From Paenibacillus eucommiae (GTDB lineage: Bacteria > Bacillota > Bacilli > Paenibacillales > NBRC-103111), in contig NZ_JAGGLB010000003.1 of NCBI RefSeq assembly GCF_017874215.1, positions 62,001 to 126,000 of the forward strand: a stretch of 64,000 nucleotides of DNA. The letters run 5' to 3'. Under the pieces are notes generated by a model that saw only the letters and a list, made by a program, of their open reading frames with translations, was not told the DNA's origin and searched no databases. This document shows, piece after piece, positions 25,398-33,280 of this stretch. Position 1 is the first letter of the stretch, and each line of letters opens with the position of its first letter. Made by a program: the position numbers and the translations under genes.

Positions 25398-26485
25398 AGC
25401 TGTACCTCCCTCATCATTCGTTTAGCTGTGTCACCTATGATTTGAATCCCTTTTATGATGTCCTCATCTGTGACTCGTGAGAAACCAAGACGCATAGTAT
25501 GGTGACCTTTGTTATTCGTAAAGAAAATGTTGCCCGGTGTAAATATGACCCCTTCTTGACGACAGCTTTCTAGCAGGACATTGGTATCAAAGTTATCATC
25601 GAATTCAATAAACACGTGAAGTCCTCCGTCGCCTGAAAGCCGCTTTAACGGAATAAACGCTCTACAACACCGAATGACTAATTCACACTTTCGCTTATAT
25701 TCAGATTTGGCTTTTTTCAAATATTTCTCGAAGTTGCCATTATGAAGATATTGATAGAGCAATGATTGATCTAGTGTGGAGGTGTGAATGCTCCGCGCTC
25801 TCTTGACGCTTTCCAGATAATAAATGAACTCTTTTTCGGCCAAGACCCACCCAACCCGGAGGCCAGGGAAAAGGATTTTAGAAAAACTGCCTAAATATAT
25901 GACACTGTTTCCATTACCGTTGCAAGCAAATAAAGGCGCAATGTGGGATCCGGAATACCTTAGTTCCTCGTTGAAACCGTCTTCTATAAGCGGGACTTGA
26001 TATTTATTCAACAGCCTGATAACTTCCATTCGTTTATGGGGAGACATCACAATACCAGTTGGATTATGATAAGAAGGCACAAGGTAGGTTAAATCAAACG
26101 GTCGTTCGGACAATGCTCTCTCCAGTTCCATCAGATTGATCCCGTCTTGCTCCATCTCGATACCCGTAATATCAAATCCATGCATTTTAAAAATTTTAAT
26201 TGCTGCATGATGAGTAGGATTCTCGCAAATAACACGCCCATTTTTCTTGATTAAAGCCGACAAAATGATGTCTAACCCTTCAGTAAAACCGTTCGTAATC
26301 AGGATTTCCTTACCCTCCAGATTAACCCCTTTATTCTTCATGTATCGAAGCAAATATTCCATTAACGGTTTGTAGCCCTGCGCATATCCATAATTTAAGA
26401 TGACTGCACCTTCAATGGACATCCGATCTAGAAATGCTCGTTTGACATTATCGAGATCAAATAAATTTTCATCCGGTGCATACAT
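25394..26485 (-). CDS. Aminotransferase class I/II domain of MocR type, lacking the DNA-binding domain
   Basis: 363 residues. Fold-type I PLP domain: LVPSYHNPTGIVM, the PLP Lys in YLGSFSKILFPGLRVGW, and the C-terminal MRLGFSRV. Its closest pattern is the effector domain of MocR/GabR regulators, but the N-terminal winged helix is absent: the protein starts MYAPDENLFD right where that domain should already have ended, with a TAA just before the ATG and no good ribosome site. MocR-type regulators of ddl (DdlR) are known in Brevibacillus. So this is either a beheaded regulator or a free aminotransferase/racemase coupled to ddl. Confidence 0.8.
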   Translation of the reverse strand: MYAPDENLFDLDNVKRAFLDRMSIEGAVILNYGYAQGYKPLMEYLLRYMKNKGVNLEGKEILITNGFTEGLDIILSALIKKNGRVICENPTHHAAIKIFKMHGFDITGIEMEQDGINLMELERALSERPFDLTYLVPSYHNPTGIVMSPHKRMEVIRLLNKYQVPLIEDGFNEELRYSGSHIAPLFACNGNGNSVIYLGSFSKILFPGLRVGWVLAEKEFIYYLESVKRARSIHTSTLDQSLLYQYLHNGNFEKYLKKAKSEYKRKCELVIRCCRAFIPLKRLSGDGGLHVFIEFDDNFDTNVLLESCRQEGVIFTPGNIFFTNNKGHHTMRLGFSRVTDEDIIKGIQIIGDTAKRMMREVQL

Positions 26486-26553
26486 TTAACAATAAAATAA
26501 GAACCACGATGTGTGATTTTCTACCCACTTGTGGTTACTAACAAGCTTGCTTG

Positions 26554-27438
26554 TTACAATAGATTATCAATTAGCCAGGGCTTTATTATAGGTAAAACTG
26601 TGGCGGGTTGCATTGCTTTTGTATGATTCATGTCATTTCCTTTTAATATTTCTACATCCCAACTGAGATGCTCCAATTCAGTTTTATTTTTTTGTAATAA
26701 TCCGACTATATCTACAGTAACACTCCCGAAATTTTCTCCGTAAATAATGGTATCTTTTTCTCCTGCAAAAGCTAGTTTAGGGATAGTCAACATATCTTGA
26801 ATTTTTTTATCATCAAAATCCATTAAGCTTTGATACATAGTAAAAAACTGCTTAGTTTGATTGGAATCAATTTTCACCTGTACATGATCCCAATTAATTT
26901 CTTCAGGATTAGTATTTATTTCTTGTCGGTATTCAGACGTATTTTGATTATTCATGTTTTGATTTTTCAAAGTTTGCTTGTACGTCATATTAGTTACTAT
27001 CATCATTTCTTTATAAGGCCCTTCATATGGTGGGTATCCCCCCATTATCAAACTTTCTAGCCTATTAGTTCTGATTGCCAATTGTAATCCAACTAGAGCC
27101 AACCATGAGTAACCGTAGTAACTAAATTTCCTAACATTCATTTCATCAGCTATCAGTAATAAATCTTTTGCAATGTTTTCAGGTGTGAGATCATCTGGTT
27201 GGGGATTTTCAAGAAGGTGACCTTCATAATCAAAGTACAATACTTGAAACTTGTCGGAAAGTCCCTCCACCAAATTTTTCCCTAATTCAGGGTCTACCCC
27301 CCACAATCTCAAGCTTTCAGCTTCCTGACCATAAACGGACTTTTTCGCTACCGGTAACATAATTACTTTATTAGAAGTATTTCCAGTCAAACCAACTTCT
27401 ATTGTTGAGCCACCACTTAATGTCACGATTTTTTTCAT
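26554..27438 (-). CDS. Alpha/beta hydrolase
   Basis: 294 residues from the ATG at 27438 (MKKIVTLSGG), preceded by AGGAGTGATAAGA. The nucleophile elbow is SYYGYSWLALVG, where Leu replaces the usual Gly after Ser-Trp; the acid is probably in AGEKDTIIYGE and the His in NDMNHTKA. No signal peptide. It is divergent from a double-MerR regulator (27588) with 149 bp between, the arrangement of a regulated detoxification or signalling hydrolase. Substrate unknown. Confidence 0.82.
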   Translation of the reverse strand: MKKIVTLSGGSTIEVGLTGNTSNKVIMLPVAKKSVYGQEAESLRLWGVDPELGKNLVEGLSDKFQVLYFDYEGHLLENPQPDDLTPENIAKDLLLIADEMNVRKFSYYGYSWLALVGLQLAIRTNRLESLIMGGYPPYEGPYKEMMIVTNMTYKQTLKNQNMNNQNTSEYRQEINTNPEEINWDHVQVKIDSNQTKQFFTMYQSLMDFDDKKIQDMLTIPKLAFAGEKDTIIYGENFGSVTVDIVGLLQKNKTELEHLSWDVEILKGNDMNHTKAMQPATVLPIIKPWLIDNLL

Positions 27439-27587
27439 TCTTATCACTCCTAATCTGGTTATACTACTATCATATAACATTGATGCAATATTTCGGTTTT
27501 AGCATTCTTAACGTTGCCGCTATGCGCTTTCTAACTTATTATGTTAATGTAGCACTTGAAGGTATCACTTTAATGAAAGGGAAGAAA

Positions 27588-28307
27588 ATGAACACGACAT
27601 ATACACCTAAACAAATTGCTGATAAATTAATAGTAAGCACAACCACGTTAAGAAGATATGAAGAACAGAATTTAATTCCCGAGGTGCCAAGAAAAAATAG
27701 CAGTCATCGCTACTACCAACAAATCCATTTTCAAGCCTTTGTTACTATTCGATCTTTACTAAAAGGATATGACATACCTGTTGTTTATGAAGTGATGAGA
27801 AGAGTTAAGTGCGAAGATTTTGAAGCTGCTCTTTGGCTAGTTAATAATCAACAATACAAAATTCAAATAGAGAAACATAAAGTTGAAGAAATTTTGACCA
27901 TGATAAAAAGTGCTGATTTTAATAAATATAGAAATGTTAAAATATCCGACAATATGAGTATTCGAGAAGTAGCAGAAATTGCTGAAGTAAACACTTCTGC
28001 CATTCGGCATTGGGAAAAGGAGGGGTTAATTCACTCAGAAAGAAATAAAGAAAATGGGTACAGAATTTTTACCGTAGCTGAATTAAGAAAAATACTGGTT
28101 ATTAGCAGTTTAAGAAAAACAGTCTATTATATTGAAAATATGAAAGAACTTTTAAATAACTTAGACAAACAAAGCTATTCAAAAATAGAACGATCTTTTC
28201 ACCTCGCCCTACAAAATTTGAATAATCAACTTATCACACAATTCAGAGGAATTACTGAACTGATGAACTATATAAATTTTTATAAAGAGTATGAACCAGT
28301 AATCTAA
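27588..28307 (+). CDS. MerR-type regulator with two helix-turn-helix domains
   Basis: 239 residues from the ATG at 27588 (AAAGGG before it); frames reaching further upstream overlap the hydrolase promoter. Two MerR-like HTH units are present: residues about 4-65 (YTPKQIADKLIVSTTTLRRY) and about 123-185 (MSIREVAEIAEVNTSAIRHW followed by EKEGLIHSERNKENGYRIF). The C-terminus is helical and may dimerise. One-polypeptide tandem MerR domains are uncommon. It likely controls the divergent hydrolase. Confidence 0.8.
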   Translation: MNTTYTPKQIADKLIVSTTTLRRYEEQNLIPEVPRKNSSHRYYQQIHFQAFVTIRSLLKGYDIPVVYEVMRRVKCEDFEAALWLVNNQQYKIQIEKHKVEEILTMIKSADFNKYRNVKISDNMSIREVAEIAEVNTSAIRHWEKEGLIHSERNKENGYRIFTVAELRKILVISSLRKTVYYIENMKELLNNLDKQSYSKIERSFHLALQNLNNQLITQFRGITELMNYINFYKEYEPVI

Positions 28308-28871
28308 TTAGTTAATTTATTTTCGCAGTCGCTTCGGCTTACGTAGGCGTTGTAGAATGTTGGTTTACAAACGAGAAGCCATTCTCACATGAAGAGTTGG
28401 ATAACAGCTTGGGACATAGTTGGAAAGGATATGTAATTAACCCTCGATCAGAATTCCCCTACAATGAAAGCCGTGATAGCTGTTAATGCAGCTTTTACGG
28501 CTTTTAATGAGAAGTTACAAACTCGCGGCTACTTTTATATTATTCCTGCATGAGGAAAGTACTGGACTCTCTGAACTTGGTCGGTTTTGGAATTAAGCAT
28601 CGTTTGGCAGTATTTGATTTTTTCTCATGTCCTTTTCTTAACCAACAAGCGTTTCTTTCTATTCTGCGCACATCTGATCTGTTTCTTTGTTCAGGCGAAT
28701 GTATAATACTGCTTCTTAGCTGGTCGTTACCTTTTCGTCATTGTAAGTTGTGACCAGGTCACTCCAAGGTTAGGTAGCACGGCACTGACACGACAATGCT
28801 AATTGTGAGAAGATTTGAGAGAAATGCCGGGAGTCATAAAGGCATTGATTGCATTTAGGGAGGTGAGACAT
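28308..28871. other. Intergenic region upstream of the RiPP-like operon
   Basis: Holds a TetR C-terminal relic (28323-28484), a small hairpin at 28465-28504 (AAAGCCGT/ACGGCTTT), and the leader of the 29-codon gene with GGGAGGTGAG at 28857. A weak promoter-like TTGAGA-16-TAAAGG begins near 28813. Confidence 0.5.
28323..28484 (+). pseudogene. Relic of a TetR family regulator C-terminus
   Basis: The plus strand encodes FAVASAYVGVVECWFTNEKP then FSHEELDNSLGHSWKGYVIN and a stop after DSC. This is the C-terminal ligand domain pattern of TetR_C_8 proteins (A.IGVLEWW....P.SPEEL). No N-terminal HTH is left upstream. Confidence 0.5.
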
Positions 28872-28961
28872 ATGACAATTGAAATACGTGAAGTGGAAGA
28901 GCTTGCACCAACAATGTCTAAGACAACCGATGTTTTTGAAGGCGACGGACATTTCGTTTAA
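28872..28961 (+). CDS. Candidate RiPP precursor peptide, 29 residues
   Basis: ATG at 28872 with an excellent GGGAGGTGAG six bases upstream. The peptide is MTIEIREVEELAPTM followed by SKTTDVFEGDGHFV: an acidic N-terminal part that could serve as a leader bound by a PqqD-like domain, and a short C-terminal part with Ser/Thr/Asp/Gly and an aromatic end that could be the core. A 13-bp hairpin follows, then a ThiF-like enzyme with a PqqD-like N-terminus and a membrane metalloprotease, all on the same strand. Size, position and strong ribosome site argue for a precursor; no homologue recognised. Confidence 0.7.
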   Translation: MTIEIREVEELAPTMSKTTDVFEGDGHFV

Positions 28962-28975
28962 TCTTATTGAAAAGG

Positions 28976-29005
28976 AAAAGGTCGTACATCTCTGTACGAT
29001 CTTTT
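28976..29005 (+). terminator. Attenuating hairpin between precursor and modification genes
   Basis: AAAAGGTCGTACA pairs with TGTACGATCTTTT around a TCTC loop (13 bp including one G-U). The T tract is only the four T of the stem, so read-through should be partial, giving more precursor than enzyme message. It ends 8 bases before the AAGGAGG of the ThiF-like gene. Confidence 0.7.
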
Positions 29006-29022
29006 CTAACAAGGAGGTAACC

Positions 29023-30168
29023 ATGATTTATAAACTAAAGGATCATTACCGTCGGGTAATGACTTATCAGAAAGATACCATTCGAATCGTGACGGAGTAT
29101 GGACCGATCGAAATTCCTGACTCAGATGGCAAAATTGTCGCTTTCCTAAAACTGCTTGACGGAAATAAACGTATCGAGGAGTTGTCCAAATTCCTTTCTA
29201 TATCTGTTGCGGAAATTGAATTGGGGATTCGTATGTTACTAAAATTTCGGTTATTGGAATGCCTTGATTCAGATAAAGACAAAAGCGTATTTAGCGATAG
29301 TGAGTTGCTAAGGTACAAAAACAATTTGAGTTATTTTTCCCTATATGAAACCGAATCGGAAAGCCGATACACTTTTCAAAGCAGATTGAAATCCACCACT
29401 GTGGCCATTATCGGCCTTGGCGGTGGGAGCGTGATCGCCGCATGGCTCGCCTCGATGGGAGTTGGAAAAATTATTGGAATCGACTACGACATCGTGGAAA
29501 TCGGCAACTTAAACCGACAAATGCTCTATACGGAAGCTGACGTCGGGAGGCTGAAGACGGATGTCGTCAAAGAGCGTCTCCATATGCTCAATAGCGATAC
29601 TGTAGTCGAAACGATAGATCAGAAGGTCGATTCCACGGAATCCATCCTAAAAGTCCTTCGAGGGGCCGATATCGTCGTTGGTGCGATCGACTGGCCTCTG
29701 CTCTATGGCTCCCGATTTGTGAATACCGCCTGCCTTCGGGAGAATAAGCCCTTATTTTTTGCCGGACTAAGACACGGCTCCGCATTCATTCACCGCATTC
29801 TTCCATATCAAACGGGTTGCGCAGATTGCTTTTGGATAACTTCCTTGCGCTCGAACGAAAGCACCCTTTCGTTCGTAAACGATGTCATCAACGGGGTTCA
29901 TACCCCTCAAATAAATCCCGCCTTTGCGCCGAATATTGCCTTACTAACATCGCTTGTCGGATCGGAAATCGCCAAATACATCACTAAACACAGCCCGATT
30001 TTCCCGAATCCCTATACGAGAATCCGACTTCATGATACCGAGATCAGCCATCATGAGGTACCTAGGCTTTTGGAATGTCCCAGCTGCGGCAGCCATGTCG
30101 CGAATCTAAATGAGCCAACTGATTTAATGACATTAATAACCTTGTCGGTCCAAGATGATCCAAGATAA
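29023..30168 (+). CDS. ThiF/MoeB/HesA-type E1-like adenylating enzyme with PqqD-like N-terminal domain
   Basis: 381 residues from the ATG at 29023, behind AAGGAGGTAACC. Residues 1-83 form a small winged-helix unit (DSDGKIVAFLKLLDGNKRIE, then ISVAEIELGIRMLLKFRLLE) like the RiPP recognition element that binds leader peptides. From about 115 comes the E1 Rossmann fold: VAIIGLGGGSVIAAWLASMG, IGIDYDIVEIGNLNRQMLY (Arg and Asp for ATP), VVGAIDW. Zinc Cys pairs in TGCADCFW and ECPSCGSH are intact. Related enzymes adenylate carboxyl groups in microcin C, pantocin and azole peptides. No YcaO partner lies nearby. Confidence 0.88.
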   Translation: MIYKLKDHYRRVMTYQKDTIRIVTEYGPIEIPDSDGKIVAFLKLLDGNKRIEELSKFLSISVAEIELGIRMLLKFRLLECLDSDKDKSVFSDSELLRYKNNLSYFSLYETESESRYTFQSRLKSTTVAIIGLGGGSVIAAWLASMGVGKIIGIDYDIVEIGNLNRQMLYTEADVGRLKTDVVKERLHMLNSDTVVETIDQKVDSTESILKVLRGADIVVGAIDWPLLYGSRFVNTACLRENKPLFFAGLRHGSAFIHRILPYQTGCADCFWITSLRSNESTLSFVNDVINGVHTPQINPAFAPNIALLTSLVGSEIAKYITKHSPIFPNPYTRIRLHDTEISHHEVPRLLECPSCGSHVANLNEPTDLMTLITLSVQDDPR

Positions 30169-30195
30169 AGAAGTTTCAGAAAGGAGCGGAGTCAT

Positions 30196-31407
30196 TTGAT
30201 GGACATTAAGCTTTCGTTGTTTTCCAAAGTTTGCTTGAGTCACTTGTCGATCCAAAAGGAAGGGAACGAGTACACGATCGGGGATCCGAACATCCCGAAA
30301 TTTATTCGTGTGCCCGAAGCTGCTGTTTTCGCCGTGAACGATGCGGACGGATTCAGAACGATAGAAGAGATTAAAACAAATTTGATGCGTGAACATGGAA
30401 TCGATGTCGACGTCTTGGATTTTTTCTCCAAGCTTTTAGCAATTGGATTTGTCAAAAGCGTCGATGATATCGTCCTACTATCGGATGCGCCACCCTCATC
30501 TTCCCACGAACGGATTGTCAAGGTTTCAAAAATATTTTTCAATTCGTGGACGGCAAAGCTGTTCGTGTTCAATTTTTTTGCCGTCCTGGTTTTATTTTCG
30601 ATTAAACCTGATCTGCTGCCGCATTTCAAGGATATTTTTGTTTTGCCGGCTGTTGGGATTAATGCTTTCGTGGTAATTTGCTTGACCTATTTCTTAATCT
30701 TTCTCCACGAAATGGCACATTACTTTTGCAGCTATAGCAAAGGAATAAAAGCGACGATCCGCTTATCGCGCAGATTTATCTTCGTCGCGGCCGAAACGAA
30801 AATGACCGGGTTATGGTCCAAACCAAAAATAGAGCGATACTTTCCTTATCTTGCGGGCATGGCGCTGGATGTTACTCTCATCTTCATCTGTTTATTAGTT
30901 CAGGTAATGATGCCGGAAAATTCGCTTTTCGTTACGATATCTCGTTTGGTGGCGTTTCTTTTGTTTACGGGTATTTTAGGTCAATTCATGGTTTTCTTGC
31001 GAACTGACGTTTATTTTGTTCTAATCAACGCGACCAATTCATCGAACCTCTTTCAAAACGGAATGCTATTCCTAAAGAGCATGACTTTAAGGAAAAGACA
31101 AGAGAATCGGAGGATGTGGAACCAGTTGCCTAAGACAGAAAAAGAAGCATCTATTTGGTTTAGCTTGATCTACGTCTTCGGTATCGGTATCGTGCTCGTT
31201 TTGTTTGTTTTTTTCACGTTTCCAGCGTTTTTGACAGTTGTTTCCAGGGCATATAATGAGACAGTAAACTTTTCGATGTCCCATTATAGGTTCTGGGATG
31301 GAATTGCAAGCTTCACGGTGATCGTCCTAAGATTGGCTCTACTTCTAATAGGGTCAAGAAATACGTACCTGGATAGAAAGAGGCGACTACAATCGGAAAT
31401 TGGATAG
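30196..31407 (+). CDS. Multi-pass membrane metalloprotease (M50/site-2-protease-like) with PqqD-like N-terminus
   Basis: 403 residues from a TTG (an ATG one codon later is equally good) after AAAGGAGCGG, 27 bp behind the E1-like gene. Residues 1-95 resemble a leader-binding winged helix (FIRVPEAAVFAVNDADGFRT, VDVLDFFSKLLAIGFV). Then about six membrane helices with the zinc motif LIFLHEMAHYF in the second or third and a second metal-ligand-like FLRTDVYFVLIN later. Similar 'peptide zinc metalloprotease' proteins (YydH type) occur in RiPP operons and are thought to cut or export the product. Last gene of the operon. Confidence 0.85.
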   Translation: MMDIKLSLFSKVCLSHLSIQKEGNEYTIGDPNIPKFIRVPEAAVFAVNDADGFRTIEEIKTNLMREHGIDVDVLDFFSKLLAIGFVKSVDDIVLLSDAPPSSSHERIVKVSKIFFNSWTAKLFVFNFFAVLVLFSIKPDLLPHFKDIFVLPAVGINAFVVICLTYFLIFLHEMAHYFCSYSKGIKATIRLSRRFIFVAAETKMTGLWSKPKIERYFPYLAGMALDVTLIFICLLVQVMMPENSLFVTISRLVAFLLFTGILGQFMVFLRTDVYFVLINATNSSNLFQNGMLFLKSMTLRKRQENRRMWNQLPKTEKEASIWFSLIYVFGIGIVLVLFVFFTFPAFLTVVSRAYNETVNFSMSHYRFWDGIASFTVIVLRLALLLIGSRNTYLDRKRRLQSEIG

Positions 31408-31671
31408 GGAAGCAACTCGTACATGACCCATTTAAAAGCGGATCGAGATTCAGCCACCGCCGCCTTTTAATAGACTGTCAGATTTCGCCTTCAAACCTGC
31501 TTCCCACACCTTCATCAACACCAGATTCGGAGCTTTTGAGTTCAAGATAATAACGAAACAATTTTTCATTCATATGAGAGTCCCCCACTTTGAATCTTAA
31601 CCCATGCCCTTCTGGCTTCATTTTGGCCGACTCTCGACGGTCTTGGTTCCTAACAGAAAATTCGGATCTAA

Positions 31672-32142
31672 CTAATCGCTGCTGACTGAAATAATACATT
31701 CAAAGCGTTCAACTCCGGGATACTTTTCTCCCAGACTTGTTATCGTAAAACCAATTTTTTTATAGAAACCAACAGCATCTCTATCCGTTTCTGCCCTTAT
31801 TCTTGAGATTTTTTTGGTTTTTATAAACTCATGTATCATTTCACTGCCTATACCCTTACCGCGATAATCGGGTTTAATCGCAATATGTTTTAGTTCTACT
31901 TCATCATTTAATTCGTATACGATTCCGATTAATCCTACTTGCTCCTCATTAAATATACTTCCTAAAAGTTCCCTTGAATTATCTTTTAAGTATTTGTTCA
32001 GCTCATTAGAAATTTTTTCTTCATCAGGCCACATGCATTCTGCCAGTAGATGCTTCACTTCTCCTAAGTCCTTATTGTCCTTTAAATTAATCAAGGGAAA
32101 CACCATCCTTATACGATCAATATAAGTTATATAATTCTTCAC
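31672..32142 (-). CDS. GNAT family N-acetyltransferase
   Basis: 156 residues; an internal ATG at 32106 (MVFPLINLKD) may be the true start since no ribosome site is obvious at either. Acetyl-CoA-binding motif: LKHIAIKPDYRGKGIGSEMI; then RIRAETDRDAVGFYKKIGF. Small cytosolic acetyltransferase; substrate unknown. Eleven bp separate it from the next GNAT gene upstream (32154), so the two are one operon. Confidence 0.87.
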   Translation of the reverse strand: MKNYITYIDRIRMVFPLINLKDNKDLGEVKHLLAECMWPDEEKISNELNKYLKDNSRELLGSIFNEEQVGLIGIVYELNDEVELKHIAIKPDYRGKGIGSEMIHEFIKTKKISRIRAETDRDAVGFYKKIGFTITSLGEKYPGVERFECIISVSSD

Positions 32143-32153
32143 TGTATGATGGA

Positions 32154-32993
32154 TTATGAAATATAAGTATGCTCAGCAAAACAAGAAATTTCAATAAAAC
32201 TATTTTTTTCATAAAATCTTTTGGCCTCAATATTAGTTTTAGCCACACGCAGATAAATATTTTCCATCCCATGCAACCTCATACGGCTTATACAACTTTT
32301 CAATATGATACTTCCATATCCAAGGTTTTGATATTTGGGATCTATAACAAAATCGCGAATATACGCTCCCTTTGTAACATAGGCGCCGACCAATTGATCG
32401 CTCAGCCAAAATGATTGCACCTGTTTTTCTAAATTATATCCATTAAATGTTCTCAGGAATTTTTCCGGCGCTATTTGGCAACTATCTGTTCTCCAACCAT
32501 TATCTTTGTTTAATTTATAATACGCTCTATCAAATAAATTAATAAATTTTTCGAGCATATCTGGCGTGAATCCTTTTTCCAAAAATAGTTGCTGATCGGA
32601 AAGGCCTACTCCATTGTTGTTGGAATACTTCAACTGGAAACCTTCCATATCTGTTGTGAATCCAAGTTCTCTCACGAATTCAATTATTTCATTGTTTTTT
32701 CCATTTACATTAAAGCAGACCTCTCTTGTTTCGGTAGCCTTTAAATAAGGAGTGATTTTGTTTTCAATTAATTCTAATAATGAGTCGCTCATTCTGTATT
32801 TGATGAAAGAAGCAAATGCTATTATACAATCAGAATTCTCCACCAAACAAAAGATACCATGATTTTGAATGGATTCTTCATAAAAGACGACGGATACCGT
32901 TTTATTTGCGATTGCAGCTCTAACGTAGTTTTCTGCGGCAGTCGTGACAAGAGATATTAAATACAACATTTTTTCTTCAGTGTATCTTTTCAA
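32154..32993 (-). CDS. GNAT family protein with N-terminal extension
   Basis: 279 residues. The C-terminal half is a GNAT domain (DFVIDPKYQNLGYGSIILKS, RVAKTNIEAKRFYEKNSF). The N-terminal 130 residues look like a second, degenerate acetyltransferase fold (CLVENSDCIIAFASFIKYRM; IIEFVRELGF), so this is probably a tandem GNAT protein. It overlaps the end of a small frame (32977-33114) and precedes the GNAT gene at 31672. Confidence 0.82.
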   Translation of the reverse strand: MKRYTEEKMLYLISLVTTAAENYVRAAIANKTVSVVFYEESIQNHGIFCLVENSDCIIAFASFIKYRMSDSLLELIENKITPYLKATETREVCFNVNGKNNEIIEFVRELGFTTDMEGFQLKYSNNNGVGLSDQQLFLEKGFTPDMLEKFINLFDRAYYKLNKDNGWRTDSCQIAPEKFLRTFNGYNLEKQVQSFWLSDQLVGAYVTKGAYIRDFVIDPKYQNLGYGSIILKSCISRMRLHGMENIYLRVAKTNIEAKRFYEKNSFIEISCFAEHTYIS

Positions 32994-33114
32994 TCAACAA
33001 CAGCACCTTTTCAGAAAATTCATCCATACTACTGCTAATTGTCTGCGTTATGATATTTCCAATAAAGCAATTCTGTATCGCTGTGGTCAATAGCAGATTA
33101 GTTTCAAGTTTCAT
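32977..33114 (-). CDS. Possible small protein, 45 residues
   Basis: ATG at 33114 with GGGGAGGGAGG about 7 bases upstream, a better ribosome site than the GNAT gene itself has. Product MKLETNLLLTTAIQNCFIGN followed by a helical acidic end (SMDEFSEKVLLLIEKIH). Its stop lies 17 bases inside the GNAT gene, in another frame, an overlap typical of translational coupling. May be a short leader cistron or a small protein; no homologue recognised. Confidence 0.45.
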   Translation of the reverse strand: MKLETNLLLTTAIQNCFIGNIITQTISSSMDEFSEKVLLLIEKIH

Positions 33115-33184
33115 AGTCATGCCTCCCTCCCCTATAGCGTACAATATTTTACCACACAGCTTTTGGTTAAGTACATGTATAACT

Positions 33185-33264
33185 AAACTATCCTGAACGT
33201 TACTTCAATTGGAAAGAGGAGCTGCATTTAGCAAGCTCCTTCACTATAGTTTCACGTTAGTTAT
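33185..33264. repeat. CGTTAG element 13 (complete)
   Basis: Left core AACTATCCTGAACGTTACTT (33186), hairpin AGGAGCTGC...GCAAGCTCCT (33217-33240), right core CACTATAGTTTCACGTTAGT (33242). Opens the second long run of cassettes. Confidence 0.78.
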
Positions 33265-33280
33265 ATGCTGCTGGTTTAAA

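Noticed and set aside
31478-31699. A 73-codon minus-strand frame after the RiPP-like operon
   Set aside because: It overlaps the end of the GNAT gene, has no ribosome site and no recognisable sequence.
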